From positions 1 to 64,000 of the forward strand of contig NZ_AOII01000091.1 of the NCBI RefSeq assembly GCF_000337615.1: 64,000 nucleotides of DNA. Direction: 5' to 3'. The notes below the pieces were generated by a model that made no database searches, was not told where the DNA came from, and was given only the letters and a program-made list of their open reading frames with translations. The position numbers and the translations under genes were made by a program. This DNA is from Natrinema pallidum DSM 3751. Its GTDB lineage: Archaea > Halobacteriota > Halobacteria > Halobacteriales > Natrialbaceae. Below, one piece after another: positions 54,156-63,642 of the stretch (the first letter of the stretch is position 1; every line of letters begins with the position of its first letter).

Positions 54156-55247
54156 TCAGATAACGCCCATCTCGTCCAGTCGCTCCGGCAGATAGGTTTC
54201 GGTCACGAAGTCGAGGCCGTGAGACGCCAGCGACTGCTGTTCGGACTTCTTCCCGAGGTCGAGTTGCAGTTCGATCTGTTCCTCCCAGTAGTCGGTCTGG
54301 AACCGCGGGTCCTCGAGTTCGCTCTCCAGGGCGTTGATGTCCGAATCGGAGAGCGGGTCTGTCGGCAGTTCGTACTCGACGATGTCTGCGGGCTGGATGC
54401 CGATGAAGTCCGCTTCGGGGGTCGCGAGGTACTCCGAGAGGTGGGCGGACTTGATCGAGCCGTAAGCGACGGAGCCGTAGATGCGGTACGACCACGGGTC
54501 GCCGTCGGTAAACACGGTCACCGGGAGCCCGAGTTCGTCGTGGAGTCGCTTTGTGATCCGGCGGGTCGCCCGCGCGGGTTGGCCCTTGAGATGGACGATT
54601 AGGGCGTTGTACTGCTCGTCGAACCCGTTCTCGACGAGCCGGTCTCGCATCCCACCGGTTTCGACGGCGAGAATGAAGTCGGCGTCACAGTCGAGAAACT
54701 CGATCGTGTCCGGGTTGTTCGGAATCTGGTACCCGCCCTCGCCGACGTCTTCCTGACAGTGGATCTCGCGTTCGCCCCGCCGGGTCTGCTCGCGGAGGTG
54801 CAACGGCCCCATGAGGGTCGCCCCGGATTCTTCGGGGCGCATGTGGAAGTCCTCGCGGGTAACCCCGGAGACGATTTCGAGGTCCTCGACCATGCTGTTG
54901 GACTCGTCCTGATCGTTGAACTGGGCCTCGTCGTTGTCCCAGCTCTCCGAGAGGTAGTAGAGCTCACGCAGGGTCGACGAGCGGTCCTCCTCGAGCTGGT
55001 CGGCGAGGAACTCGATCGTGTAGACCGCTTTCAGGAGCTTTCGCGCGCCGCGGACGGAGTTGGCCGACCGCGTCGACTCGCGGTCGCCGTAAACCCAGAC
55101 AGCCATCTCCTCGTCGTACTCGATGTTGTTCTTCGTCCGCGTCGGCACGGACATGTGGGGGATCTCGCCCAGTTCGAACTGGTCGTAGAACTGCGCCGCG
55201 AGATCGATCAACTGCTCTCTGGCTTCCTGGTTGTCGTCTGCGCTCAT
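54156..55247 (-). CDS. top6A: DNA topoisomerase VI subunit A
   Basis: A 363-residue Spo11-like subunit that makes the double-strand break during type IIB strand passage. The winged-helix CAP domain has catalytic Tyr98 ([12 protein letters not shown]). The Toprim domain has ILAVETGGM near 196-204 (Glu) and [12 protein letters not shown] near 249-260 (Asp-x-Asp, Mg). Length is normal. The frame is open upstream; ATG 55247 overlaps the top6B stop by 4 bp, which fixes the start and couples translation. With subunit B it decatenates and relaxes DNA using ATP. Confidence 0.97.
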   Translation of the reverse strand: MSADDNQEAREQLIDLAAQFYDQFELGEIPHMSVPTRTKNNIEYDEEMAVWVYGDRESTRSANSVRGARKLLKAVYTIEFLADQLEEDRSSTLRELYYLSESWDNDEAQFNDQDESNSMVEDLEIVSGVTREDFHMRPEESGATLMGPLHLREQTRRGEREIHCQEDVGEGGYQIPNNPDTIEFLDCDADFILAVETGGMRDRLVENGFDEQYNALIVHLKGQPARATRRITKRLHDELGLPVTVFTDGDPWSYRIYGSVAYGSIKSAHLSEYLATPEADFIGIQPADIVEYELPTDPLSDSDINALESELEDPRFQTDYWEEQIELQLDLGKKSEQQSLASHGLDFVTETYLPERLDEMGVI

Positions 55248-57715
55248 TGGTTTACAGTCAGCTTCTCGCTCTCGACGCCTTTGACGTCCAGATCGAACGT
55301 CGCGTCGGCCGGTACCTCGTACTCGAGGGCCGCATCGTCGTCGCTTTGTACCTCGGGTTCCCATTTGACGAACCACTCGCCGTCCATCTCGACGGTCGTC
55401 GCGCCGTCCGAGAGGGCGGTCGGCTCCGCCGAGACGATGTCGGTGATCTCGAGGGATTCGTTCGTGCTCGAGTTGTTCTCGACGACGACGGAAACGGCCT
55501 TTCCGTCGCCGTTTTCGTTCACCTCGCGCTCGACGAGGACGTTGTTCATGATGCGGGCGATCGCGTCGTCGATGTCGGGTTCGTCGCGGCCGGTGACTTC
55601 GGCGACTTTTGTGGCCATCTCCGGGAGAATTTTCCCGAGGACGTTCTGTTTCTTCCGGCGCTGTTGCATCGACCGGCGCTTGTTGAGGTAGCTCTTGAGG
55701 TCGCGGGCCGCCTCCCGGATCGCAAGCTCGATCTCGTCTTCGATCTCCGGGACGTTCGCGACGGCGTCTTTCGACTCGCTCGTGAAGGGAACGTTCGTCG
55801 AGGCGACGTGGATCATGATGACGACCGGCCCGTTCGGCAGACCGGAGCCACCGGGCTGGTCGAGCCCGTAGTTACGCCAGCCGATCGACTTGACCACGTC
55901 CGTCGTCGCACAGGCACCGCGCTGATAGACCAGCGGCACTCGGTTGGCGAATCGCATGACGTCGCCGGTGCCCTCCGCCGGTAACTCGCCGCCGTAGGCG
56001 ATCCCGGCCTCGACGATGAACGGATCGCCGCCGGAGACGCCCGCATCGCGGGTCGCGGAGGCGTAGAAGTCCGCATCGAACTCCTTCTTGAGACCGGCGG
56101 TGATGAGGTCCTCGGAGATGGGTGCGAGACACCGCGTCGGCGGTGCCATGATGTCGGTCGCGCGCATCGCATCGACGAGGTCGCTGGTGGCGTCGCGGTC
56201 GCCGTCGAGTTCCCGGACGAGCGGCGGGTCGTCGGGGACGGTTGCCATCACGCCCCAGATCGCGTCGGTGACGTTCTCGCGAGCCGTCTCGCCGAAGGAG
56301 ACATCGTCGTACTCCTCGGTGAGGTCGGCGACCCGGTCGACGTGTTCCCGAAGGTCCGTGCGGGTGAGTCGATGGCGAACGTTCCCGCCGTCCTCCTCGT
56401 CGCTCTCGAGTTCGGCGTCGAACTTGGCGGCGAGTCGGTCGGCGAAGGCGTGGATGATCTCGTCGTCCTTGCGGGTACTCGTCGCCTCGTCCGCAAGGTC
56501 GTGGAGGTCGGTGACCAGCCGGGAGTCGCCGTCTCCCTCGGCCCCGTCGCCCTCCGTCTCGGCGGCGTCGATCAGTTCGAGCCAGACCGCTTCGACCGCG
56601 TTCTCGCGGACGGTGTCGCCGAACGTCGTTCCGTGCTCGTCCTCGACCGCTTCGGCCGCCGATTCGACCGTCTCGAGCAGTTCGTGGTGTGCGATGCGGT
56701 CGCGGTCGGCAACTCCATCGGCGATGGCCTCTGCGAACGCCGCCGTCGCCTCGGCACCCTTGTTCGCCGTCGCGTCCTCGACCGCGGCGTGGAGGTCGAC
56801 GTCCTCATGTGTGGCCGGCGGCCGCCAGCGCATTTCGCGGCCGTAGTAGCGGTCGCGGAACGCGTCGATGATCGACCCGGCCGTCTTCTTCCCGACGCGG
56901 GTGAACTCCTCCTGTACGAACCCCGAGACCGTCTGGGAGTCCGTCGCCGTCAGCATCTTCATCACCGTCCCGAGTTCGACGCCGTGGGGGTGGGGCCGGA
57001 TCTCCTCGGTCTCCTCGGGGAGTTGGTCGGTCGCGCGCTCGAACTTGAAGTGTTCCTGGGGTTCGCGCAACTCGAGGCGGGCGTGGGGGTTGACGACCGC
57101 CGTGTGCTTGATGTAGTCGTGAAGTTGCTGGCGGGCGCGCATGTTCGCCTCCATCTCGAGTTCGATGCGCGTCCCGTGGGGGCGATCCCAGGTGGTCGTC
57201 TCCTCGACACTGATCTCGGGCTCGTTGCTGTCGGTGTCGACGATGAGTTCGAAGTACTCGGCCTCCTCGGACCCCTGCGTGCGACTGGTGATCTTGGCGG
57301 GTTTGCCGCTGGTCAGTTGGGCGTAGAGAACGGCGGCGGAGATCCCGATCCCCTGCTGGCCGCGGGATTGTTCGCGTGCGTGAAAGCGAGAGCCGTAGAG
57401 TAGTTTCCCGAAAACCTTCGGGAGCGATTCCTTGGTCAGCCCCGGACCGTTGTCCTCGACGATCAGGCGATAGTAGTCGCCGACTTCCTGAATTTCGACG
57501 TAGATATCCGGGAGAATGCCCGACTCCTCGGCGGCATCTAAGGCGTTGTCGACGGCCTCCTTGACGGCCGTGACGAGGCCTCGAGCGCCGCTGTCGAAGC
57601 CGAGCATGTGCTTGTTCTTCTCGAAGAACTCGGCGATGGAGATCGACTGCTGGCTCTCGGCCAGCTCCTCGGCGATCCCCGGCTCGTCACCGAGTGTCGA
57701 CTGGAACGACGTCAT
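55244..57715 (-). CDS. top6B: DNA topoisomerase VI subunit B
   Basis: An 823-residue GHKL ATPase subunit. The Bergerat fold is intact: EAVDNALDA (Glu53, Asn57), DNGPGL (88-93) and GQQGIGISA (119-127), then the switch lysine region TSGKPAK (Lys138). The H2TH part is about 235-300. Residues about 305-515 are a long acidic insert with an internal repeat ([15 protein letters not shown] at 364-378 and [15 protein letters not shown] at 473-487). The transducer resumes at [11 protein letters not shown] (523-533) and a beta-rich C-terminal domain ends the protein. It is the first gene of top6B-top6A. GyrB/GyrA are not adjacent. Confidence 0.96.
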   Translation of the reverse strand: MTSFQSTLGDEPGIAEELAESQQSISIAEFFEKNKHMLGFDSGARGLVTAVKEAVDNALDAAEESGILPDIYVEIQEVGDYYRLIVEDNGPGLTKESLPKVFGKLLYGSRFHAREQSRGQQGIGISAAVLYAQLTSGKPAKITSRTQGSEEAEYFELIVDTDSNEPEISVEETTTWDRPHGTRIELEMEANMRARQQLHDYIKHTAVVNPHARLELREPQEHFKFERATDQLPEETEEIRPHPHGVELGTVMKMLTATDSQTVSGFVQEEFTRVGKKTAGSIIDAFRDRYYGREMRWRPPATHEDVDLHAAVEDATANKGAEATAAFAEAIADGVADRDRIAHHELLETVESAAEAVEDEHGTTFGDTVRENAVEAVWLELIDAAETEGDGAEGDGDSRLVTDLHDLADEATSTRKDDEIIHAFADRLAAKFDAELESDEEDGGNVRHRLTRTDLREHVDRVADLTEEYDDVSFGETARENVTDAIWGVMATVPDDPPLVRELDGDRDATSDLVDAMRATDIMAPPTRCLAPISEDLITAGLKKEFDADFYASATRDAGVSGGDPFIVEAGIAYGGELPAEGTGDVMRFANRVPLVYQRGACATTDVVKSIGWRNYGLDQPGGSGLPNGPVVIMIHVASTNVPFTSESKDAVANVPEIEDEIELAIREAARDLKSYLNKRRSMQQRRKKQNVLGKILPEMATKVAEVTGRDEPDIDDAIARIMNNVLVEREVNENGDGKAVSVVVENNSSTNESLEITDIVSAEPTALSDGATTVEMDGEWFVKWEPEVQSDDDAALEYEVPADATFDLDVKGVESEKLTVNQ

Positions 57716-57734
57716 CGTCTCCCTGTACTAACGG

Positions 57735-57744
57735 GGAGGCTAAA
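57735..57744 (-). promoter_or_regulatory. TATA box of the top6B-top6A operon
   Basis: On the minus strand ACCTTTTAGC (57735-57744) is centred about 25 nt before the top6B ATG at 57715, the spacing of a leaderless haloarchaeal promoter. Confidence 0.55.
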
Positions 57745-57834
57745 AGGTGTGTGCTACCGGAGTGAAAGTGAATCCGCAGCGGCGTTTTCACTGCATCGGT
57801 GCCACAAACCGGGACGGTTGCGGGTTCCGCCCGG

Positions 57835-58191
57835 TTAGTAGGTGATGATCTCGTAATCGTCGTCGATCAGCGAGCGGATGCTTGGGTGGCCCTCGTTGTC
57901 GTCGATCGTGACGACCCCGGCATCGTCGATCGCATCCTCGACGCCGAACGCGCCCGCGCAGTAGTCACAGGCCGCCGCTTTGTCGCTGACCGACCGGTAG
58001 CGGTCGTGATAGTCGTGGTCCTCGGCTTCCAGTTCCGGAATCCACTGGGTCCCGGCCCCGTCGAAAATGAGTTCGAGGTCGTCGTCGGGGTTCTCGGCGA
58101 ACCCCCTGGCCGCCTCGAGGCCGTTGACGAGTCGCCCGGTATCGCTGTGCGATTCGGTGCCTGCCAGGATTACGATGGCTGCGTTCGTCAT
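57835..58191 (-). CDS. DsrE/DsrF-like family protein
   Basis: A 118-residue DsrE-fold protein. AAIVILAGTESHSDTGRLVNG is the first strand-helix (quoted in part: IVILAGTESHSD), and ACDYCAGAFGVEDA near 73-86 carries the conserved Cys pair of the DsrE/peroxiredoxin-like group that handles sulfur relay or persulfide. The C terminus ends EIITY. No other sulfur-relay gene is adjacent. The disulfide oxidoreductase upstream on the same strand is a possible functional neighbour, about 150 bp away. Confidence 0.85.
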   Translation of the reverse strand: MTNAAIVILAGTESHSDTGRLVNGLEAARGFAENPDDDLELIFDGAGTQWIPELEAEDHDYHDRYRSVSDKAAACDYCAGAFGVEDAIDDAGVVTIDDNEGHPSIRSLIDDDYEIITY

Positions 58192-58342
58192 TACGGAGGG
58201 AGGGACGCCGGTGAACTACAAAAGGGACCGGCGGTCGTGTGCCGCGGTCGAAGAGCCGTCAACGGCGGCGACTGTCAGTCGACTCGAGGCGTGCGATATC
58301 GGGGGCGGAACGCGATGGGCGGTATCAGCCTGCTGGACGGCG

Positions 58343-59767
58343 TCAGTGATCGTGCCCGTCACCCCGCGTGAACTGCCCCGAAACGGCCCGCTGGACGACC
58401 TCCGAGAGTGCGGGGTGGATGTGGACCGAGTCCCGGATGTCCCGAACCGTTCCGGAGCCGGCCGTCATCGCAACGACGACCTCCTGAATCAGATCCGAGG
58501 CCCCGGGGCCGATGATGTGACAACCCAGAATCTCGCCCTTGAGGTCGATGATCGGCTTGACGAACCCCTCGGCTTTCATCGCCGACCCGCGGGCGGTCTC
58601 CTCGTAGCGGTAGGTGCGCGTGGCGTACTCCCGGTCCGACTCCCGCAACTCCTGCTCGGTCAGTCCGACGCCGGCGACCGCCGGCGAGCCGAAGACGGCA
58701 AAGGGCATCGCCGAGTAGTCGACCGGCTCGAGGTCCTCGCCGAACAGGTTCCGCGCGACGGTCCGTGCCTCGTGGTTGGCGTTGTGTTTCAGCAGGTACT
58801 CGCCGACGACGTCGCCGAGCGCCCAGACGCCGTCGGCGGTCGTGCGTAGGTACGCGTCCGTCTCGACGAAGCCGGCCGCGTCGGTCTCGATCCCCGCGGC
58901 CTCGACGTTCAGCGTGTCGGTGTTGGGGACGCGACCGGCGGCGACGAGCAGTTCGTCGCCGGTGACCGAGACCGTCTCGACGTCGTTCGCCGCATTGCCT
59001 CCCGGTTCCGGGAACGGGCGGGCCTCAAGGGTGATCGCGTCCCCTGACTCCACGACGGCGGTGGCCTCGTAACCGGTGTAGACATCGAACCGGTCGGCGT
59101 AGCGCTCGGTGAACTCGGCGGCGACCGCCGCGTCGGCGTCGGGAAGCAGGTGCGGCCGACGGCCGACGATCGACACGTCGCTGCCGAAGGTGCCGAAGAA
59201 GTGGCCCAGTTCCGCGGCGATGTAGCCGCCGCCGACGATGATCAGGTGGTCCGGCGGGGACTCGAGTTGCAGCGCCTCGCGGCTGGTGAGGTAGTCGACG
59301 GCTTCAAGCCCGTCGATCGGCGGGACTGCCGGGCGGGTCCCGGCCGCCACGAGGACGGTGTCGGCAGTGAGCCGTTCGCCGTCGTGGTCGCCGTCGGCGA
59401 GTTCGATCGTCCGCTCGTCGACGAACCGGGCCTCGGCCTTGTACAGATCGTGGCGGTCCGACGAGGCGAGGCCGCGCTCGATCGCGTCGGAACTGCTGTG
59501 AACGTCCTCGGTGACCTCGCGGACGATCTCGGCGATGTCGACGTCCTCGACGGTCGCGTCGATGTGGAACTCGTCGGCCCGCTCGATCGTCTTCAGGACG
59601 TCGGCGTGATACAGCAACTGCTTCGAGGGGATACAGCCGCGGTTCAGACAGGTCCCGCCCAGCCGCCCCTTCTCGACGATCGCGACCGACTGGCCCTGAT
59701 TCGCCGCCGCGTTCGCCACGTCGAGCCCCGATCCGGAGCCGATGACGAGGAAGTCGTACTCCTCCAT
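58343..59767 (-). CDS. FAD-dependent disulfide oxidoreductase (dihydrolipoyl dehydrogenase/mycothione reductase-like)
   Basis: A 474-residue class I pyridine-nucleotide disulfide oxidoreductase. FAD is bound by VIGSGSGLDVANA near 8-20. The redox-active pair is C40 and C45 (GGTCLNRGCIPSK), the NAD(P) fold is VGGGYIAAELGHF near 175-187, and the His-Glu dyad is VHIHPALSE near 448-456. The GSGSG turn is more like mycothione or glutathione-type reductases than lipoamide dehydrogenases. In haloarchaea a related enzyme reduces bis-gamma-glutamylcystine, so that role is worth testing. An L protein for glycine cleavage is the alternative. The frame is open upstream; ATG 59767 is the family start. Confidence 0.88.
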   Translation of the reverse strand: MEEYDFLVIGSGSGLDVANAAANQGQSVAIVEKGRLGGTCLNRGCIPSKQLLYHADVLKTIERADEFHIDATVEDVDIAEIVREVTEDVHSSSDAIERGLASSDRHDLYKAEARFVDERTIELADGDHDGERLTADTVLVAAGTRPAVPPIDGLEAVDYLTSREALQLESPPDHLIIVGGGYIAAELGHFFGTFGSDVSIVGRRPHLLPDADAAVAAEFTERYADRFDVYTGYEATAVVESGDAITLEARPFPEPGGNAANDVETVSVTGDELLVAAGRVPNTDTLNVEAAGIETDAAGFVETDAYLRTTADGVWALGDVVGEYLLKHNANHEARTVARNLFGEDLEPVDYSAMPFAVFGSPAVAGVGLTEQELRESDREYATRTYRYEETARGSAMKAEGFVKPIIDLKGEILGCHIIGPGASDLIQEVVVAMTAGSGTVRDIRDSVHIHPALSEVVQRAVSGQFTRGDGHDH

Positions 59768-59874
59768 AGGCGGAGGACGGCCCCCAACGCAATGAATAGC
59801 GGGCCACGCTTCTGCAGGACTCGGGCGGAATCCGCTCCGGTGGTGTCCGAAAACTACCGAAAACCAACCCCGCG

Positions 59875-60879
59875 CTACTCCTCGACCGGCGGCCACTCCC
59901 AGGCGTCCGCCTCGACCACGCCGAGGAGTCGCCGTCGCCGCTCGGTCAGGTCGGCGAGTTCCTCGGCGAAGACCCCGTCGGAGACGGTCGGTATGTCGTC
60001 CTCACGCAGGCGCTCGAGGTCCGGCGCTCGCGGAACCGACGGCGCGGGCTCGATGAACGAGTCGTCCAACGTCTCGAGGTAGCTCTGTGCGCTCGAGCGG
60101 CCGTTCTCGACGATGGCGGGGTCGAGCCCCTGTCCCTCGGGCATCGCGTACCGGGACAGCATGAGCGCCTCGTCGAGGATCGGGACGGCGACGGCCGAGG
60201 CCCGAGAGGCCTGCTCGCTGTGGTAGTAGTGCAGGATCGGGTAGGACTTGTGCTGTTCGGCGAGGGTACTCAGGTCCGCCGCGAGCGACTCGACGGTCAG
60301 TTCGAGCCCGCGGAAATCCTCGCCGTTCCAGCCGGTTCGGAGGACCGCTTCGCTGCGGTCGCCCAATCCCGTCACGGTGCTGGCGAAGGAGCGTTTGTCG
60401 GCGACGGCACCGAGGACGGTCAGGACGTAGGAGACGCCGAGCGTGACGAAGGCCATTCCGGAGGCCGTCGTGAACGCGCTGGCGACCTCCCAGACGTTAC
60501 CGCCGTAGACGGGGGTGTAGTCGCCGTTCCCGTCCGTGAACATCGTGTAGGCGACGTAGTAGAACCGCCCCCACCAGTCGGCGGGACCGCCGGTCCGGCT
60601 GTTGACGACGGCAAGGGGCTCGCTCGCGAAGACGATCGTCCAGCCGATCCAGATGAGCCCGATCCACGTCGCGAGCGTGAGCATCAGAATGAGGGGACCC
60701 GCGAGACTGAGCGCGCGGTTGCGGTCCCCCGTCGCGGCGCGCAGCCCCTTCCAGATCCCCGTCGTGAGCCGGCCCGAGACGGGGCCGGAGCCGCCGTCGA
60801 CCCACAGCGTCGTCCAGACGATGTCGACGATGCCGGTGACGAGGATGACGACCCCGATAGCGAGATAGAACGGGTTCAT
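59875..60879 (-). CDS. K+-channel-like membrane protein (Ion_trans_2 fold)
   Basis: A 334-residue protein with helices at about 4-24, 58-84, 106-114 (pore helix) and 133-158. The pore carries T112-xx-T115-D-G-N-G-D120, matching the potassium-channel signature TxxTxGxGD, but the filter reads TDGNGD instead of TVGYGD, so selectivity is uncertain. A 170-residue cytoplasmic domain with His/Ser-rich and acidic helices follows. Its 5' end overlaps the SGNH gene by 4 bp (shared ATGA), so the two are one unit. I know no established family role. Confidence 0.75.
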   Translation of the reverse strand: MNPFYLAIGVVILVTGIVDIVWTTLWVDGGSGPVSGRLTTGIWKGLRAATGDRNRALSLAGPLILMLTLATWIGLIWIGWTIVFASEPLAVVNSRTGGPADWWGRFYYVAYTMFTDGNGDYTPVYGGNVWEVASAFTTASGMAFVTLGVSYVLTVLGAVADKRSFASTVTGLGDRSEAVLRTGWNGEDFRGLELTVESLAADLSTLAEQHKSYPILHYYHSEQASRASAVAVPILDEALMLSRYAMPEGQGLDPAIVENGRSSAQSYLETLDDSFIEPAPSVPRAPDLERLREDDIPTVSDGVFAEELADLTERRRRLLGVVEADAWEWPPVEE

Positions 60880-62135
60880 TCGACGACCGCTCGCCGCTCG
60901 AGGCTCTCGGCCAGCACCTGCGCGATTTCCGCGTTGGTCTCGGGGCTGTAGTGGCCGCCCTCACCGCGTTCGACGTATAGCGACTCGACATCGCCGTCGT
61001 CGGGGATGAGATGCGTGGCCATGTCGATCGTCGTCAACGCGTCGTATCGCTCCTCGAGTCGCTCCATCAGGTCGCCGTGGATCGGCCCGTGTTCTGACTC
61101 GTAGGTCGCGTACCGGAGTTGCTGGACCAGCACGAACGTCGGCTCGAAACCCCGTTCGGCCGCGTAGTCGACGAACTCCTCGACGAGCGCGTCGAAGAGG
61201 AACTCGTGGGTCTCGAACAGCCGCTCGTGATACCGGACGCGGGGCCGTTCGAGCCGCAGCGCCGACTGCGTCTGGGCCAGGTCGAAGTCGATCCCCGGCA
61301 GCGACCGGCCGAGCCGGCGCTCGAGTTCCTTCCCGACCGTATACGCTGCGTACCGGACGTGTTCGTTCCGCTCGAGGAAGGCCGCGGTGTAGGGCCGCGT
61401 CGCGAAGTGCGGTTTGAACCAGTGATCGTAATGGAAGTCGTACTCCCGGAGGACATCGGCTTTCGACTCGAGGTCGAGCAGGTCCGTCTTCTCGTCGACG
61501 GGGCTGTCGATCCGCTCCAACTCGCCGTCCTTGAGGACGTACCGTGGCTTGACCGCGAGGACGTTCCCGAACTCCTGATAGTGTTTCCAGACCGAGAGGA
61601 TGCGCGCGATCGAGGAGGCGGTGACGACCATGAACACGTGGTCGGTCGGATCGTCCGGATACTGGCGCTTGAGCCGCATGAGCGCCTGGTCGAGGCCGTA
61701 GTTCCCGCCGCCGTAGTTGGCGACGTGAGTGTCGAGTTCCGCCGCGAGGTAGTGCTGGAACGTCTCGTCGTTGTCGACCTCCCGGCAGAAGCAGTAGGAG
61801 TCGCCGTACGTCGAGACGGTGAGTTCGGCGTCGGGGTCGCGCTCTGCCGCCGGACAGACCCGGCTCGCGTACTCGTCGGTGGCGTAGGTCACGACGCTCC
61901 GGACCTCCTCGCCGGGAAGGTGGTCGCCGGTGTCTTTCTGTTTTTCCCGATTCGGCTGGGGACACCAGCCCAGTTCGGGGTCGAAACTGCTGAACTTCCC
62001 CAGTAACTCCCGGTCGATCTCGGGGAACTCCTCGGTAGCGACCGAGGGAATCAGTTCGAGCGCCCGGTACGACACGACCTCGAGGACCACCGCACAACCG
62101 ACGAGAACGAGCACGCCGGCGACGAGCGGAAGCAT
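60876..62135 (-). CDS. Membrane-anchored SGNH/GDSL-type hydrolase or acyltransferase-like protein
   Basis: A 419-residue protein with an N-terminal helix (about 3-24) and a large outer domain of SGNH type. VSTYGDSYCF carries nucleophile Ser113, Gly143 and Asn145 in NYGGGNYGLDQ lie where block II/III residues belong, and His395 in GHYSPETN completes the set. Relatives such as AlgX/AlgJ O-acetylate polysaccharides, while others are esterases, so the substrate is unknown. The start is ATG 62135, with a TATA-like CGACTTATCC 22-31 nt upstream. The stop overlaps the channel-like gene by 4 bp, an unusual pairing. Confidence 0.72.
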   Translation of the reverse strand: MLPLVAGVLVLVGCAVVLEVVSYRALELIPSVATEEFPEIDRELLGKFSSFDPELGWCPQPNREKQKDTGDHLPGEEVRSVVTYATDEYASRVCPAAERDPDAELTVSTYGDSYCFCREVDNDETFQHYLAAELDTHVANYGGGNYGLDQALMRLKRQYPDDPTDHVFMVVTASSIARILSVWKHYQEFGNVLAVKPRYVLKDGELERIDSPVDEKTDLLDLESKADVLREYDFHYDHWFKPHFATRPYTAAFLERNEHVRYAAYTVGKELERRLGRSLPGIDFDLAQTQSALRLERPRVRYHERLFETHEFLFDALVEEFVDYAAERGFEPTFVLVQQLRYATYESEHGPIHGDLMERLEERYDALTTIDMATHLIPDDGDVESLYVERGEGGHYSPETNAEIAQVLAESLERRAVVE

Positions 62136-62403
62136 CGGCCCATCCTACCAGAACGGGGGATAAGTCGATTGTGCCGGAGTATGCCACATTCGGAACGACG
62201 GCGACGGCCGTCCCGTTTCGCCCCGGTGGACCGGTTTAGCGGGGATCTCGACAGGCAACTCCCGACAAGCGGGAGGCGGCGGTCGAGACGCACGAACGGT
62301 CCAGCGAGCAGGCCGAAACGCAGTTCGAACGGCGGTGAGACGGACCGTTCCCGACGTATTCATACCGGGATTGGTGACCCCGTCGCTCGCCAACGGGCCG
62401 CTC
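62136..62403. other. Spacer between SGNH gene and Nramp-like gene
   Basis: 268 bases with the SGNH promoter near 62157-62166 at the left. Short frames here are shadows. I see no gene or RNA. Confidence 0.3.
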
Positions 62404-63642
62404 TCAGAGGAGTTCGACGATCGATCGAGTCAGCGATTCGGCCGTCACGAGGGAGATCAGGAACATCAGCACCACGGCGGCGAGGAAGACCGCTTGCTCG
62501 AGTCGACTCGGATCGACGTACCGTTTGATCGCCGCGAACAACGCCAGCGAGGTGATCGGCAGGCCGACGACACCGTTGACCGCGGGCATCAGGAGCGCCA
62601 GCCTGACGGGTGTGAACTCGGTAAACGCCAGGATCGGAATCGCAAGGGCGACGGAGAGTCCGATCAGGAAGTGAACGGTCCGGCGGAAGTGCATGTCGCC
62701 GAACTGCGTGTGCAACGCGTAGGATTGGGGCACCATGAACCCGGCGGCGAACAGCGTGCCGGTTGCGCTCGTAAAGGATGCAGCGCCGACGGCGAGGACG
62801 AACACGCCGAGGACCCACGGCCCGACCATATCGATGAGTGGCCGTGCGGGTGCGGTCAGCGTGAGCGTCCCATCGGGAATGGCCATCGCCGCCGCGATGA
62901 TCACCGTCGCGCTGAGGACGACGACAGCGGCCAGTCCGAACGTGTGGTCTTTCCGGTACCGGGAGACGGCCTCCCAGTCCTTTTCGTGTTGCATGCTCGT
63001 CTGAATGAAGAAGTTCGGATAGTAGACCGTCGTCCCCATCAGCGCGATGATCATCGTCAGATAGTCGAAGTCGGCGGAAATCGTCGGGACGAATCCGAGG
63101 GCGACCCCCCCGAGCGACGGCTGGAGGTTCGCGACGATAACGAGATACGAGGCGAAGATACCGAGCACGAGCGTGGCGATGACGCCCTCGATACGGCTGT
63201 AGACACGGAGTTCGACCAGCGAGATGCCGAGCGCAGCCGTGACGATAATGCCCACGTACAAACTCGAGAGCGGGGTCAGAAAGACCAGTGCAGCCCCGGC
63301 GAGCGCGTAGTTGGCGACGCTCCAGAACTGCATGATGAATGCGATGCCGATGGCAAACGGTTTGGCCGCCGTCGGTCCGATCACGTCCCTGATGTACTCC
63401 ATGAGCGGTTCGTTCCTCGCCGCCAGTCGGGCCGACATCTCGTGCATCGTTAGCCCGACGCCGAGCGCCAGCGGCATGACCCACAACAGACCGAATCCGA
63501 AGCCGACGCCCGCTTGCGTCAGAATGTACACGGACCCGGCTCCGAAAATATTCGCCGCAAAGAGGAGCCCGAGCCCGTATTGATGAACGGTTTCTTTGGC
63601 CTTTTCGACGGAAACGTCCACTGCGGTACTGTGTTTTTCCAT
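62404..63642 (-). CDS. Nramp-family-like transporter with altered metal motifs
   Basis: A 412-residue protein with 11 helices. The first unwound helix reads ANIFGAGSVYILTQAGVGFGF. Its TQAGVGFGFGLLW part aligns with Nramp (TQAGxxFGYxLLW), but FGAGSVY replaces DPGN. TM6 reads GTTVYYPNFFIQTSM, where YYP replaces MPH in the usual GATVMPHNLYLHSS. It is thus a true Nramp-superfamily member with a remodelled site, possibly for a different ion. The frame is open upstream; ATG 63642 (MEKHSTAV) was chosen for its distance to TM1. It differs from the member at 51.6 kb. Confidence 0.8.
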   Translation of the reverse strand: MEKHSTAVDVSVEKAKETVHQYGLGLLFAANIFGAGSVYILTQAGVGFGFGLLWVMPLALGVGLTMHEMSARLAARNEPLMEYIRDVIGPTAAKPFAIGIAFIMQFWSVANYALAGAALVFLTPLSSLYVGIIVTAALGISLVELRVYSRIEGVIATLVLGIFASYLVIVANLQPSLGGVALGFVPTISADFDYLTMIIALMGTTVYYPNFFIQTSMQHEKDWEAVSRYRKDHTFGLAAVVVLSATVIIAAAMAIPDGTLTLTAPARPLIDMVGPWVLGVFVLAVGAASFTSATGTLFAAGFMVPQSYALHTQFGDMHFRRTVHFLIGLSVALAIPILAFTEFTPVRLALLMPAVNGVVGLPITSLALFAAIKRYVDPSRLEQAVFLAAVVLMFLISLVTAESLTRSIVELL

